Below, piece by piece: positions 4,511-13,284 of a DNA stretch of 16,104 nt. Location: the NCBI GenBank assembly GCA_902464035.1, contig CABQHT010000045.1:1-16104 (forward strand). Direction: 5' to 3'. This stretch comes from an uncultured Collinsella sp. (lineage in GTDB: Bacteria > Actinomycetota > Coriobacteriia > Coriobacteriales > Coriobacteriaceae). Under the pieces are notes generated by a model. It was not told the origin of the DNA. It searched no databases and worked only from the letters and a program-made list of their open reading frames with translations. Each line of letters begins with the position of its first letter. Position 1 is the stretch's first letter. The position numbers and the translations under genes were made by a program.

Positions 4511-5781
4511 CTCCATTGGCCGTTCTGGAAAATCACAACTTCACGTCCATCAGGCGTAATGCCCGTAATATCGATGTCGTCCGTGCCGATCATAAAATCG
4601 ACGTGCGTGCTCGAGACGTTAACGCCATGCTCCAGGAGCTCCTCCTTGGACATGTCATACCCACCCTCGATGCATTCGGGGAAACCGACACCCAGCGCGA
4701 GATGGCAGCTGGCGTTCTCATCATAGAGCGTGTCATAGAATAAAACGCCACTTTCGCGGATCGGCGTGTTCTTGGAGATAAGCGCGACCTCACCCAGATG
4801 AGCGGCACCTTCATCGGTGTCAATAATGCTCGCAAGCGTCGCCTTGCCCACGCGGGCATCGTAGTCCACTACGCGGCCCGCCTCGAACTTAATCCAAAAA
4901 TCGTCAACCTTGTTACCGTGGTGAATGAGCGGCATAGCCGAATACACGATACCGTCGGCGCGCATGCGATCGGGCGAAGTGAAGACTTCCTCGGTGGGAA
5001 TGTTGGGGAAGAAGGGGTGCCCATCGGGCGTCTTGCCCTTGCCGCCGGCCCACTCGTGACCCTTCGCCATGCCAATCATCAGATCGGTTCCATTTGCCGC
5101 GGTGTAATGCAGGCAGTCGAAACGATTGTCGTTCAGGAAACGCAGGTTCTTTTCGAATGCGGCGTCATGGAGTTCCCAGTCGCTCTCCGGGTCCTGGCCA
5201 TCGGCGCGAGCGGTATGCAGAATCGCATTCCACAGCTTATAGATTGCAACCTCATCGGCGTCTCCCGGGAACACCTCGCGCGCCCAGGCAACGACCGGCG
5301 CGCCGGCGATGCACCACGGGTTGATGTTGTAGTCCAGTCCGCGGCGGAAGACCTTGCACTGCGTGTTCCTTGCCTTAGAAGCTGCAGCAGGCTTAGCGGG
5401 ATCGATGCCCTTAAGGGCGGCAGGGTCCGCACCCTCGATAAAGATAAAGCAGGCACCATCCTGGGCCAGTGAATCAAGCTGCAGGCGCTTCCACTCGGGC
5501 GTCTGCTCAAAATAGCTTTTCTCGACATGCTCGTACGTGAGCCTCGTCACGGCGTCATCGGCCCAAATAACCGTCACGTGACCGGCACCGGAGGCATAGG
5601 CCTCCGCGACCACCACGCGCGCAAACGGCGCGCACTCGACCGGAGACTGAACGACAACCTCCTGGCCGGGCTTGACGTTTACGCCCTTGCGGACAACCAG
5701 GCGCGCATAGTTTTTAATCTTGGGCTCTAGGGCCTTCATGCCCTCCAGAGCCTCTTCGACCGTCAGGGCAGCTCGAATCAT
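4501..5781 (-). CDS. M29-family metallo-aminopeptidase
   Basis: This is a cytosolic aminopeptidase of the thermophilic AmpS/AmpT/PepS family (MEROPS M29), which removes N-terminal residues from peptides using a two-metal centre. In the 426-residue reading, metal-ligand candidates are Glu265 (IPTEEVF), Glu331 (LGEVAL), His360 (NASCHLALG), and His393 and Asp395 (STHVDF). Glu-Glu-His spacing of 66 and 29 matches the family as I recall it. Length is typical. I chose the ATG at 5781 because GGAG lies six bases ahead; an in-frame ATG at 5793 has no ribosome binding site. The gene is separated from the upstream gene by a terminator, so it is probably monocistronic. The tRNA-Lys promoter overlaps its 3' end. 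Confidence 0.93.
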   Translation of the reverse strand: MIRAALTVEEALEGMKALEPKIKNYARLVVRKGVNVKPGQEVVVQSPVECAPFARVVVAEAYASGAGHVTVIWADDAVTRLTYEHVEKSYFEQTPEWKRLQLDSLAQDGACFIFIEGADPAALKGIDPAKPAAASKARNTQCKVFRRGLDYNINPWCIAGAPVVAWAREVFPGDADEVAIYKLWNAILHTARADGQDPESDWELHDAAFEKNLRFLNDNRFDCLHYTAANGTDLMIGMAKGHEWAGGKGKTPDGHPFFPNIPTEEVFTSPDRMRADGIVYSAMPLIHHGNKVDDFWIKFEAGRVVDYDARVGKATLASIIDTDEGAAHLGEVALISKNTPIRESGVLFYDTLYDENASCHLALGVGFPECIEGGYDMSKEELLEHGVNVSSTHVDFMIGTDDIDITGITPDGREVVIFQNGQWSWE

Positions 5782-5807
5782 GTGCCACTCCATCTATCTA
5801 TAGAACA

Positions 5808-5840
5808 GTAAAAAGGCGCGCCGCAAAAACGACGCGCCTT
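5808..5840 (-). terminator. Terminator after the purC operon
   Basis: On the minus strand, AAGGCGCG (5833-5840) pairs with CGCGCCTT (5813-5820) across a T-rich loop and is followed by a T-run. It lies 30 bases after the stop of the 5871-6446 gene and ahead of the aminopeptidase gene. Confidence 0.85.
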
Positions 5841-5870
5841 ATATCTTAGCGATAAGTATGCATGCAAATG

Positions 5871-6446
5871 CTACTTCTTCTTGGAGTCCTTCTTGTCCTC
5901 CTCGGCAGCCGAGCGCTCGATAAGGGCGTTGAGCTTGTTCTCGGACATGCCCTCGGCCTGCGTGCGGTACATGTTGCGCAGGGGACGAATACGAACGAAG
6001 TCGTAGATAAAGTCACCCAAAATGACGACGTAGGACAAAACGATGCCGACCATCTGGACGGGGCTGGACACCATGCCAGCGGGAGCGAAGTACAGCGAAG
6101 CCCAAATGGCCACGACGAGCACCATGCCGATAGTGAGCACGGCCCACCAGATGCGGCGGCGCTTGGTGTAGTCCTCATCCTGCTTGAGAAGGATATTCGA
6201 CACCGTGTAGATGCGGTCCTCCTTGGCGCGCTGCTTAGCCTTGCGGGCGCGCTTCTCCTCTTTAGAGAGGCCCTCGAGGTTCTCGCCCTTCTCGAGCTCT
6301 TTGCGGCGTGCCTTAGACGAAGCCGGCACGACGCGGACAGAGCTCGCTGCCTGACGGGCGGGCTTGGCGGATGCAGCGGACTTGCGCGCAACCCCGGTAA
6401 CCTCGTGGGATTGCGTGCGCTTGTTCGTGGCGCTACGGGTACTCAC
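5871..6446 (-). CDS. Small membrane protein with charged N-terminal region
   Basis: I do not recognise a named family for this 191-residue protein. Residues 1-97 are rich in Lys, Arg, Ala and Glu, with a probable coiled or disordered stretch at 45-77. Two transmembrane helices follow (about 98-121 and 129-151) with a short loop between them. The C-terminal 40 residues are charged and end in KKDSKKK. Both ends are predicted to be cytoplasmic. The layout recalls actinobacterial DUF3043-type proteins, but I cannot claim membership. Its GTG start follows the purC stop with no gap (TAAGTG), and AGGAG lies within the end of purC, so it is co-translated with purC. A role in purine metabolism is not implied. 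Confidence 0.85.
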   Translation of the reverse strand: MSTRSATNKRTQSHEVTGVARKSAASAKPARQAASSVRVVPASSKARRKELEKGENLEGLSKEEKRARKAKQRAKEDRIYTVSNILLKQDEDYTKRRRIWWAVLTIGMVLVVAIWASLYFAPAGMVSSPVQMVGIVLSYVVILGDFIYDFVRIRPLRNMYRTQAEGMSENKLNALIERSAAEEDKKDSKKK

Positions 6447-7334
6447 TTATGCGTTCTCCTTCATGCTTGTGAACTGGGAGCCCGTGATGATCTGGAAGGC
6501 CTCGCGATAGCGCTCGGACGTGCCATTGATGACCTCGGCGGGCAGGTGCGGGGTCTCCCCCGTCATATCCCAGTTGGCTTTGAGCCAATTGCGGACGAAT
6601 TGCTTGTCGTAGCTGGGCTGAATCTTGCCCTCCTCGTAGCTGGCGGCAGGCCAGAAACGGCTGGAGTCAGGCGTGAGGCACTCGTCGATCAGCGTGACCT
6701 TGCCATCGATGACACCGAACTCGAACTTGGTGTCGGCAATGATGATGCCACGGGTCGCTGCATACTCGGCGGCAGCCTTGTAGATCTTGAGGGAAAGGTC
6801 GCGAATCTGCGTGGCGATGTCCTCGCCCACGATCTCGCAGCAACGCTCGAACGAGATGTTCTCGTCGTGGTCACCGATCTCGGCCTTCGTGGACGGCGTG
6901 AACAGCGGCTCGGGAAGCTTGGAAGCCTCGGTCAGGCCCTCAGGCAGCTGGATGCCGCAGACGGTGCCGTTCTCGTCGTAGGTCTTCTTGCCCGAACCGG
7001 TCAGATAGCCGCGGACGATGCACTCGATAGGAATCGTCTGGGCCTTCTTAACCAGCATGGCGCGGCCGGCGAGGTAGTCACGATACTCGGCAAACTCCTC
7101 GGGGAAATCCGCCGGGTCGATGGAAACGAGGTGGTTGGGAACGATGTCGGCAAACTTATCGAACCAGAATGCCGAGATGCGGTTGAGCACCTCTCCCTTA
7201 AACGGAATCTCGTCGGGAAGAATGAAGTCGAACGCAGAAATGCGGTCGGTGGCGACCATCAGCAGGTTTTCACCGGCATCGTAGATATCACGAACCTTGC
7301 CACGGGAATCCGGACGACGCTCCATCGTTGTCAC
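6447..7334 (-). CDS. purC: SAICAR synthetase (PurC)
   Basis: Phosphoribosylaminoimidazole-succinocarboxamide synthase joins CAIR to L-aspartate with ATP hydrolysis in de novo purine synthesis. The sequence has the family core throughout: N-terminal GKVRDIYD ATP-site region, ATDRISAFD, IPIECIVRGYLTGSGKK, and the signature LIDECLTPDSSRFWPA followed by SYDKQFVRNWL. About 295 residues is typical. The open frame extends to a GTG at 7343, but AAGGAG at 7344-7349 abuts that codon. The GTG at 7334 is better spaced (about 9 bases), so I place the start there. It is the first gene of a pair with the membrane protein. A 100-bp gap separates it from the kinase gene upstream and contains a small GCGGG/CCCGC hairpin. 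Confidence 0.97.
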   Translation of the reverse strand: MTTMERRPDSRGKVRDIYDAGENLLMVATDRISAFDFILPDEIPFKGEVLNRISAFWFDKFADIVPNHLVSIDPADFPEEFAEYRDYLAGRAMLVKKAQTIPIECIVRGYLTGSGKKTYDENGTVCGIQLPEGLTEASKLPEPLFTPSTKAEIGDHDENISFERCCEIVGEDIATQIRDLSLKIYKAAAEYAATRGIIIADTKFEFGVIDGKVTLIDECLTPDSSRFWPAASYEEGKIQPSYDKQFVRNWLKANWDMTGETPHLPAEVINGTSERYREAFQIITGSQFTSMKENA

Positions 7335-7443
7335 GTGAGTCACTCCTTACCAAAATACGACAGTAATGCGGGTTCTTTCCCGCACGTTTTCGCAAACTCG
7401 GAGCGGCAGGGACGAAACCCCTCCTTCACCGAATAGCGAAAAG

Positions 7444-9009
7444 CTAGTGCTCCATTGTAGTAGATGCCGCGTCCGCCGTGTGCTCGCGAGGCAGATGAAT
7501 CGTAAAAGTCGTACCCTTTCCAAGCTCCGACTCCACGGATATGTAGCCGTGATGGCGCTCGACGATCTGTTTAGTCACGGCGAGGCCCACGCCCAGACCG
7601 CCCGCCTCACGGGCACGGCTGGCATCGGCGCGCCAAAAACGGCCGAAGATGCGCGACAAGTCATCCTTGGCAATACCGATGCCGGTATCAGAAACGGCAA
7701 TGCTGACGTGTTTGCGGTCACTGAGCACCGACACCACGACCCAACCGCCCTCGGGGGTGTAGCGCATGGCGTTGCTCATGAGATTGATGACGCATTGTGT
7801 GATCATGTCGGGATCGGCTTCGACGACATCGTCGTGACCTTGGGTCTCGTCAGCAAAGCGCAAGCGCAGATCGCGGTCGACAAACAGGCGCTCCTGGGCA
7901 TTGACGATGGAACGCACGAAAGGAACCATGTCCACCGGCTCAAGGTTGAGCGGAGCCGTGCTGTTTTCCATGCGCGACAGGTCGAGCATCTGCTGCACCA
8001 GACGAGCCAGGCGACGCGTCTCGGAAGCAACAGTCTCCAAGTGCTCATCGTCGGTAGGATATACGCCATCCTGCATGGCCTCGACCGTTGCGAGCATGGC
8101 CATAAGCGGAGTACGAAGTTCGTGAGCCACGTCCGAGGTCAAACGTTTCTCGTGTTTCATATCCTTCTCGAGCGAAGTGGCCATCTCATCGAATGTCTCG
8201 CCCAGTTGATCGATCTCGTCATCGCCGCGCAAGCCCGTACGAGCAGACAGATCGCCATCGCGAATTTGCTTGGCCGTGCTGGTAATACGGTGAATCGGCT
8301 TGGTGAGCATGCGCGACACGAGTGATCCGATAACGACCGAAATGCAAACTGCAACAACCGCAGCAAGGGCCATGGCGTTAAAGGTCTTCTCCCTAAACGC
8401 AGAATCTGCCTTGGTGAGCAAGGCATCGGAGCCGATGGCCCACAGCTTTACTTGTCCGACATGCTCGCCGGAAGACGTTATGATTTCGACGTTTGCAACG
8501 CTATCGGAGCCGGTGGGAGCCGACGAGACCGGACTATGCGATGCTTTTTTCCCGCTCGAGCTGCTCGACGGCGATTCGTTCTCGCGCACATCGGCGGTCG
8601 CGCTTGCCGAAGGCCATGAGTCGTCATAAACGACAACGCCTTTCTTGTTGACGACCTGCATACCCAAATCGTCGGACACCAAACTCGATGTCGCGACCGT
8701 ACGTAGCTCGCCCGCAGTCCAATTGCCGTTTTCCTCATACGACGTCGCAAGCTTTTCGGCAGCGGAATTTGCGATTTCGACGATATTGGAGCGCGTGTAA
8801 TCCGAAAAGACCGTGCCCCACACAACAGAGACCACGCCCACCAGCACCAATACCGTCATGAGCGATGTCAGAGCAAAAGCAAGTGCCATGCGCGAGGGAT
8901 AGCTCATCGTTGGCCGTGAATCGGAACGAGGCGTGTTCCAACTAGCCTTGGAACCCGCCTCGCTCTCCTGCTTGTGCTTTTGTCCGATTTCAAAGCGCGC
9001 AGGTGTCAT
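7444..9009 (-). CDS. Sensor histidine kinase
   Basis: This 521-residue membrane kinase is the partner of the response regulator encoded 11 bases upstream. Domains run: cytoplasmic polar leader (1-40), transmembrane helix (about 41-66), extracytoplasmic sensor (about 67-210), second helix (212-234), HAMP (about 232-285), HisKA with phospho-acceptor His296 in SDVAHELRTPL, and HATPase with N-box (NLMSNAMRYTPEGG, 409-422), G1 (DTGIGI, 441-446), F-box region (GRFWRAD) and G2 (GGLGVGL, 470-476). All catalytic motifs look intact. The sensor contains a low-complexity Ser/Pro/Lys-rich stretch at about 145-170. The signal is unknown. The start ATG at 9009 has AGGGA about 9 bases ahead. The order and architecture are of the common OmpR/EnvZ-like class. 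Confidence 0.95.
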   Translation of the reverse strand: MTPARFEIGQKHKQESEAGSKASWNTPRSDSRPTMSYPSRMALAFALTSLMTVLVLVGVVSVVWGTVFSDYTRSNIVEIANSAAEKLATSYEENGNWTAGELRTVATSSLVSDDLGMQVVNKKGVVVYDDSWPSASATADVRENESPSSSSSGKKASHSPVSSAPTGSDSVANVEIITSSGEHVGQVKLWAIGSDALLTKADSAFREKTFNAMALAAVVAVCISVVIGSLVSRMLTKPIHRITSTAKQIRDGDLSARTGLRGDDEIDQLGETFDEMATSLEKDMKHEKRLTSDVAHELRTPLMAMLATVEAMQDGVYPTDDEHLETVASETRRLARLVQQMLDLSRMENSTAPLNLEPVDMVPFVRSIVNAQERLFVDRDLRLRFADETQGHDDVVEADPDMITQCVINLMSNAMRYTPEGGWVVVSVLSDRKHVSIAVSDTGIGIAKDDLSRIFGRFWRADASRAREAGGLGVGLAVTKQIVERHHGYISVESELGKGTTFTIHLPREHTADAASTTMEH

Positions 9010-9020
9010 ATGTGATTTCC

Positions 9021-9743
9021 CTATTTCTCGTCCGACTTATCGGTCTTGGCCGGAGCCTCGAAGCGATAGCCGACACCGTGGACGGTGTAGAGCCACTTGG
9101 GCTTCTTGGGATCATCGCCCAGCTTGGCGCGAAGGTTCTTCACGTGGCTATCGATGGTGCGCTCATAGCCCTCAAAGTCGTAGCCGAGCACCTTCTCGAC
9201 CAGCTCCATGCGGTTGTAGACGCGACCGGGGTGACGGGCAAGCGTGGTGAGCAGCTTAAACTCGGAAGCCGTCAGGTCGACTTCCTTGCCCTCGACCAAA
9301 ATCTTGTGGCCCGAGATATCGATGACCAGATCGCCGAAGTCGAGTACCTCGACGGCTGGCTCGTCGGCCTGATGGGCACGGCGGAACAAAGCGCGAACGC
9401 GCGCGACAAGCTCGCGCGGCGAGAACGGCTTAATCAGATAGTCGTCGGCGCCGAGCTCAAGACCGATAATACGGTCCTCGATCTCGCCCTTGGCAGTCAG
9501 CATGATGATGGGGACATCCGAGGTATCGCGAATGGTGCGGCAAACGCGCTCGCCGGGGATCTTGGGGAGCATAAGGTCGAGCACGACCAGGTCAAACTGA
9601 TGCTTCTCGAACTCCTCGATCGCGGACTGGCCGTCGCCGACACCCACAACCCAGTAGCCTTCGCGCTCGAGATAGGCAGCGACGGCGTCACGGATTGCCT
9701 TCTCATCCTCGACCAGCAGAATCTTTTTTGCATCTGAAGCCAT
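9021..9743 (-). CDS. OmpR/PhoB-type response regulator
   Basis: This is a DNA-binding transcription regulator of 240 residues from the ATG at 9743. The receiver domain (5-120) has the acidic pocket Glu12/Asp13, phospho-acceptor Asp56 (VVLDLMLP), Thr83 (MLTAKG) and Lys105 (IKPFSPREL). The C-terminal winged helix (about 133-233) contains DLTASEFKLLTTLARHPGRVYNR and the usual end TVHGVGYRFE. An upstream in-frame TTG at 9764 exists, but the ATG has a G-rich ribosome binding site (AGGGGGG) and matches normal family length. It is the first gene of a two-gene operon with the kinase. Target genes cannot be read from sequence. Confidence 0.96.
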   Translation of the reverse strand: MASDAKKILLVEDEKAIRDAVAAYLEREGYWVVGVGDGQSAIEEFEKHQFDLVVLDLMLPKIPGERVCRTIRDTSDVPIIMLTAKGEIEDRIIGLELGADDYLIKPFSPRELVARVRALFRRAHQADEPAVEVLDFGDLVIDISGHKILVEGKEVDLTASEFKLLTTLARHPGRVYNRMELVEKVLGYDFEGYERTIDSHVKNLRAKLGDDPKKPKWLYTVHGVGYRFEAPAKTDKSDEK

Positions 9744-9798
9744 AACACGGCCCCCCTGTCTCAATCAGCTAAGAACAAGCCCATTTTAACGCACCTGA

Positions 9799-9837
9799 GC
9801 CCGCCGGATGCCACTATGACGCGGCAGCTCGGCGGGC
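9799..9837. other. Intergenic hairpin before the regulator operon
   Basis: GCCCGCCG (9799-9806) is the exact complement of CGGCGGGC (9830-9837), with a 23-base loop. It lies between the Tat lipoprotein gene and the response regulator gene. Without a T-run on either side it is a weak terminator candidate, or an operator-like structure ahead of the two-component operon. Confidence 0.4.
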
Positions 9838-9896
9838 GGTACTCACAATTACAACGCGTTTATTCCCCTGTTGGCGCCTTTTTAACCCCTCTAAGC

Positions 9897-11108
9897 TTAA
9901 AGAGAGAATAGGCGCGCGGTGACCGTCTCGGGTATACCCTGGCTGTTGCGCACCGTGGCGTACGTAAGAAATGAGTCCGATTTTCCCGCCGTAGCTGGAT
10001 AATCGCCATATTCCAAAGCGCGGTCGGGCGACAGTAGCGAGCCATAGGTCTTGGCAGAGGTGTCGATGAGAAAATGCGATGCCTGTACCTTAACGAGATA
10101 TTTATTCTTCTTGCCGGCAGCACATGCGAGCGGCTCGCGGGACAGGAAGAGGTATGGCCCTCCCTCGTTACCGATATAGGTGCCCATATTGCCCAGGCTA
10201 CCCACACCGTTATACGTCGCCTCAATGGAGAACACGAAGGTGTCGCCCATATACACGGCCTCGAAAGGCGAAACCGACGAAGGAAGCACCAGCTGAGCTC
10301 GCTTCGTATTGTTGCCGTCGGTCAGGTCGATCGCCGTCATACCGTAATAGACGCCCTCATCATTGTGCACGCGGGGCGAGATAGTCAGGATGCCGTCGCT
10401 CACACGCGGGGCGGATGCGAAGCGGCCCGTCGACTTCCAGATAGTCTCAGGCTTGGACTCGCTGGGTGACTGACGGTAGCAGTACGAATCGTTACTCGTC
10501 TTGCTGCCGCCGGACGAAGGCATCTTATACCAGATGACCGACGACCCATACGCTGTGAAGAGCGGCGGATCGTAGTTTTCGCCACCGCGGTCGAGCTCGA
10601 CAGCGTTACCGGTAAGGGAGGAGCCTGCAAGGTTTTGCGCATAGAGTTTCCAAGACGCATTGGCAAAGTTCATCTCGACCCACGCGAACACGCCATCACC
10701 CGCGCGAACGTCGTAAAACGCATAACCGGTTCCCTCAACGGGATCCTCGATAAGTGTAGTAAGCGAGCCATCGCCCAGGTTGAGCACACCAAGCGTATTG
10801 GCATGCAGGGCAGAAGCAGGTGCCATCATCGCGGCGGCGTAGTCGCCATCGCAGTAGTACAGCAGCGTGCCCAGCGGCAGCGTCCACGAGGCCGTGGGCT
10901 CAAGATCGATATCAACAGCTTCGTACTCATCAGTGATCGAGACAATCTTCGAATCGTCCTTGATAACCTGCGGCTCGCCGGCGGCATCGTCGCTGGTGCC
11001 CGTTTTTTTCGAGCAACCGGCAAGCACCGTGGCAGCGCCCGCGGCAGCACCGCCGAGCACAAAGCCACGGCGCGATATTCCATTCTTGATGTGGTCGGCG
11101 ATACCCAT
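9897..11108 (-). CDS. Tat-exported lipoprotein of unknown function
   Basis: The 403-residue protein begins with a twin-arginine signal (ISRRGFVLGG, Arg13/Arg14), an alanine-rich hydrophobic stretch and a lipobox LAGC with Cys32. It should therefore be folded in the cytoplasm, exported by Tat and lipid-anchored on the outer face of the membrane. The mature part is rich in beta-strand-like repeats with spaced Trp/Tyr/Gly (for example GVFAWVEMNF, SSVIWYKMPSS, DTFVFSIEA), which suggests a beta-propeller-like fold. I cannot name a family. I place the start at the ATG at 11108, which gives a proper signal peptide. The frame runs further upstream to 11183 without need. This ATG overlaps the stop of the TSCPD gene (TAATG), so the two are coupled. 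Confidence 0.85.
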   Translation of the reverse strand: MGIADHIKNGISRRGFVLGGAAAGAATVLAGCSKKTGTSDDAAGEPQVIKDDSKIVSITDEYEAVDIDLEPTASWTLPLGTLLYYCDGDYAAAMMAPASALHANTLGVLNLGDGSLTTLIEDPVEGTGYAFYDVRAGDGVFAWVEMNFANASWKLYAQNLAGSSLTGNAVELDRGGENYDPPLFTAYGSSVIWYKMPSSGGSKTSNDSYCYRQSPSESKPETIWKSTGRFASAPRVSDGILTISPRVHNDEGVYYGMTAIDLTDGNNTKRAQLVLPSSVSPFEAVYMGDTFVFSIEATYNGVGSLGNMGTYIGNEGGPYLFLSREPLACAAGKKNKYLVKVQASHFLIDTSAKTYGSLLSPDRALEYGDYPATAGKSDSFLTYATVRNSQGIPETVTARLFSL

Positions 11109-11371
11109 TAGGCGATCTCGGCGCGGGCGGCCTCGATGGCGCGCGTAAGCTGATCGGCGCAGGAAGTCTTCTTCATGCCGCACGTGTTGCCAGCGAGAAC
11201 CTCAATCACGCGATCGGAAGGAGCACCCTCGACCAGTTTGGAGATGGCCTTGAGGTTGCCGTCGCACCCGCCGGTAAACTCGACGCCCAGCACCTTGCTG
11301 CCATCGTCAGAGAGATTGAGGTGAATATTGCGAGAGCATACACCCTGCGGCTTGTAGTCAAAACTAATCAT
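11108..11371 (-). CDS. TSCPD-domain small protein (TIGR03905-like)
   Basis: The 87-residue protein matches the stand-alone TSCPD family: N-terminal PQGVCSRNI, central FTGGCDGNLKAISKLVEG, and Cys-rich end NTCGMKKTSCADQLTRAIEAA. The same domain occurs at the C-terminus of some B12-dependent ribonucleotide reductases, where it binds metal or nucleotide. The function of the stand-alone form is not known. Four cysteines (positions about 12, 36, 64 and 70) could bind metal. AGAGGGG precedes the ATG. The stop overlaps the start of the Tat lipoprotein gene by one base, a consistent sign of co-expression. Confidence 0.9.
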   Translation of the reverse strand: MISFDYKPQGVCSRNIHLNLSDDGSKVLGVEFTGGCDGNLKAISKLVEGAPSDRVIEVLAGNTCGMKKTSCADQLTRAIEAARAEIA

Positions 11372-11415
11372 TGAGATCCCCTCTCATAAAGATATTTCAG
11401 GAGTCTATTATCCCC

Positions 11416-11441
11416 GCCCGCGCCGATTTATGGTCGCGGGC
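11416..11441. other. Hairpin after the diguanylate cyclase gene
   Basis: GCCCGCG (11416-11422) pairs exactly with CGCGGGC (11435-11441) across a 12-base loop. It lies between the GGDEF gene and the TSCPD gene. There is no clear T-run, so termination activity is uncertain. Confidence 0.4.
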
Positions 11442-11484
11442 ACCGATTCAACATCCTACGATGCGCGGACGAGCGAGGGCAAGA

Positions 11485-13284
11485 TTAGCAGTCCGCACCC
11501 TGTGCGTGGACCGTGCGCTTCTCCCGATACATATTGTGGTCGGCGACACGATATACATCGGCCAACGTATCTCCAGCCGTCTCGACGGTCGCCACGCCAA
11601 TCGATGCGCTGACCGTCAGGGCCTCATCGCTTACCGCGGCAAGACCGAGACGAAGATCCTGTTCCAGCCCGAGCGCAGACTCGTTGTCAGTATGGGGGCA
11701 AACCAGCAAAAACTCGTCGCCGCCAAGGCGCATCGGCAGATAATCCGCACCAGCCACCCGCCGCAGCACGGACGCCGTCCGTCGCAGCAGTTCATCCCCC
11801 ATCTCGTGACCATAGATGTCGTTGGTCCGCTTGAGATAATTGCAGTCCAACATAATCACGCTCACGGGCAAGTCCTCGTTTACCAGGCTATCTCCGCGCG
11901 ATTCAAGATAGTTGCGGTTGCGAAGCCCCGTCAGTTTGTCTTGATATGACAGCTCCTCGGCATGCTTGACCATCGATATGTTGTGCGTCGCCACGACGAC
12001 CGACTCCAGCCGGCCTTGCTCATCGCGATGCTGGGGGACAACCTGTAGCGAGTACCAAGCACCTCGACAATCTCGCACCTCGGCAGCCAGGTACGGTACG
12101 CCCTCCATACGTTCACGAAGCGTACTTATATCTACGAGCCCCACAACCGCTTCGCGGCTTTCGGGACTCACGATATCCCGGCAGACCGTGTCCATAAAGT
12201 CATATGCCTCGCTGTGCTCGGCAAATATCTTCGCTATCGCCGGCGACATATTGATCCCCTCGATCTCGAGGGTGTCGAGATGCAAAAGGAAAGTCGAATC
12301 GTAGATGGCGCTTATGGCATTGATAATGCCGAGCTGTTTATCCTTTTCGACCAAATTGCGGTGGTCAACGATATTTCGAGCCAACAGCACCACGACCCAA
12401 AACGCAAGGCACACCAAGATGCCAGCGGCGACAAATGTGATCCTGCCAGACATGACCTCAGATTTGGGATACAGCGCAAACAGGCGGTAGTCCTTGTACG
12501 CCGCACGTACGGCGTACCATTTGTCTCCTCGATATTCGATGCGCGTCAGGCCGTCGTCTTTCCACTCAACTCCTGCGCTGGTGAGAAGTCGGGCGAGCGA
12601 CACGTCATCATCGGCGCTGTTGGACGAGACAATCTCCGCACCCTCCATAACAAGCACCGTGGGGCCCTGGTGGAAGGTGTTGTTCGAAAGCACGTCGGCT
12701 ATGGTATATGAATAGTCATCCGCCGTATCGGGAACAAATGAGCGGTATGCCAGGGCAACACCGTCGCCATACGGGACAGCACAGACGGCAAAAACGACAC
12801 CACGGCGCTCAACGACAGTTGAGTAGGACACTTTGGAACCTTGATACATCGATACGACCGACGAACAGGCCAGTTCCTCTCGCCACAACATGAGCGGATC
12901 GCGACCATCGATGTCGTAGTGGGCAGTCATATGGCCATCGGAGTCCATGACCATCAGCCCCGAAAGGTTCTCGGTATGGACAAATTGCTCGATAAGATCG
13001 TCGTTAACCTCAACGCGGTCAGAGGACAGGAACGTCGCAAACGATTCGACCGCGGCGAGCAAATCGTGCGTCGCCTCGGTTTTTCTCCCCTGTTCGTAGC
13101 GGTCATATTTTTCGCAAGCGTTTTCCAAAAACACCATGGTTTCTTGGCCAAACCCAAGCGTTTTTTCGAGACAGCGATGGGTTCCAACCGTGTATAACAG
13201 GCCTAACAAGACGGCGCTGACAATAACGCCGACAGCTATGACGGTCAGAGTCTTTCGACACAAGCGGTGCTCATCATTTGTCAT
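11485..13284 (-). CDS. Membrane diguanylate cyclase with extracytoplasmic sensor
   Basis: This 599-residue protein would make cyclic di-GMP. Transmembrane helix 1 (about 12-34), an extracytoplasmic Cache-like sensor (about 35-280), transmembrane helix 2 (282-302), a PAS-like region (about 320-440) and a GGDEF domain (445-590) follow in order. The cyclase motifs are intact: DKLTGLRNR (449-457), LDCNYLKRTND with metal-binding Asp480, and LGGDEF with GGDEF at 521-525. The usual RxxD inhibitory site five residues before GGDEF is absent (GADY there), so product feedback may be missing. AAGGAG precedes the ATG. The start overlaps the stop of the upstream binding-protein gene by four bases (ATGA). 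The two products probably act together. Confidence 0.94.
   Translation of the reverse strand: MTNDEHRLCRKTLTVIAVGVIVSAVLLGLLYTVGTHRCLEKTLGFGQETMVFLENACEKYDRYEQGRKTEATHDLLAAVESFATFLSSDRVEVNDDLIEQFVHTENLSGLMVMDSDGHMTAHYDIDGRDPLMLWREELACSSVVSMYQGSKVSYSTVVERRGVVFAVCAVPYGDGVALAYRSFVPDTADDYSYTIADVLSNNTFHQGPTVLVMEGAEIVSSNSADDDVSLARLLTSAGVEWKDDGLTRIEYRGDKWYAVRAAYKDYRLFALYPKSEVMSGRITFVAAGILVCLAFWVVVLLARNIVDHRNLVEKDKQLGIINAISAIYDSTFLLHLDTLEIEGINMSPAIAKIFAEHSEAYDFMDTVCRDIVSPESREAVVGLVDISTLRERMEGVPYLAAEVRDCRGAWYSLQVVPQHRDEQGRLESVVVATHNISMVKHAEELSYQDKLTGLRNRNYLESRGDSLVNEDLPVSVIMLDCNYLKRTNDIYGHEMGDELLRRTASVLRRVAGADYLPMRLGGDEFLLVCPHTDNESALGLEQDLRLGLAAVSDEALTVSASIGVATVETAGDTLADVYRVADHNMYREKRTVHAQGADC

Noticed and set aside
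5862..7436. 524-codon open frame on the plus strand
   Set aside because: It lies entirely antisense to purC and the small membrane protein, both well supported. Its composition (Leu/Val/Asp/His-rich, no domain) is typical of an antisense shadow in GC-rich DNA.
7350..7443. Purine riboswitch or PurR-type operator ahead of purC
   Set aside because: Only a small GCGGG/CCCGC hairpin and a poorly symmetric GCGAAAACGTGCG are present. Neither fits a known purine riboswitch core or a clean PurR palindrome.
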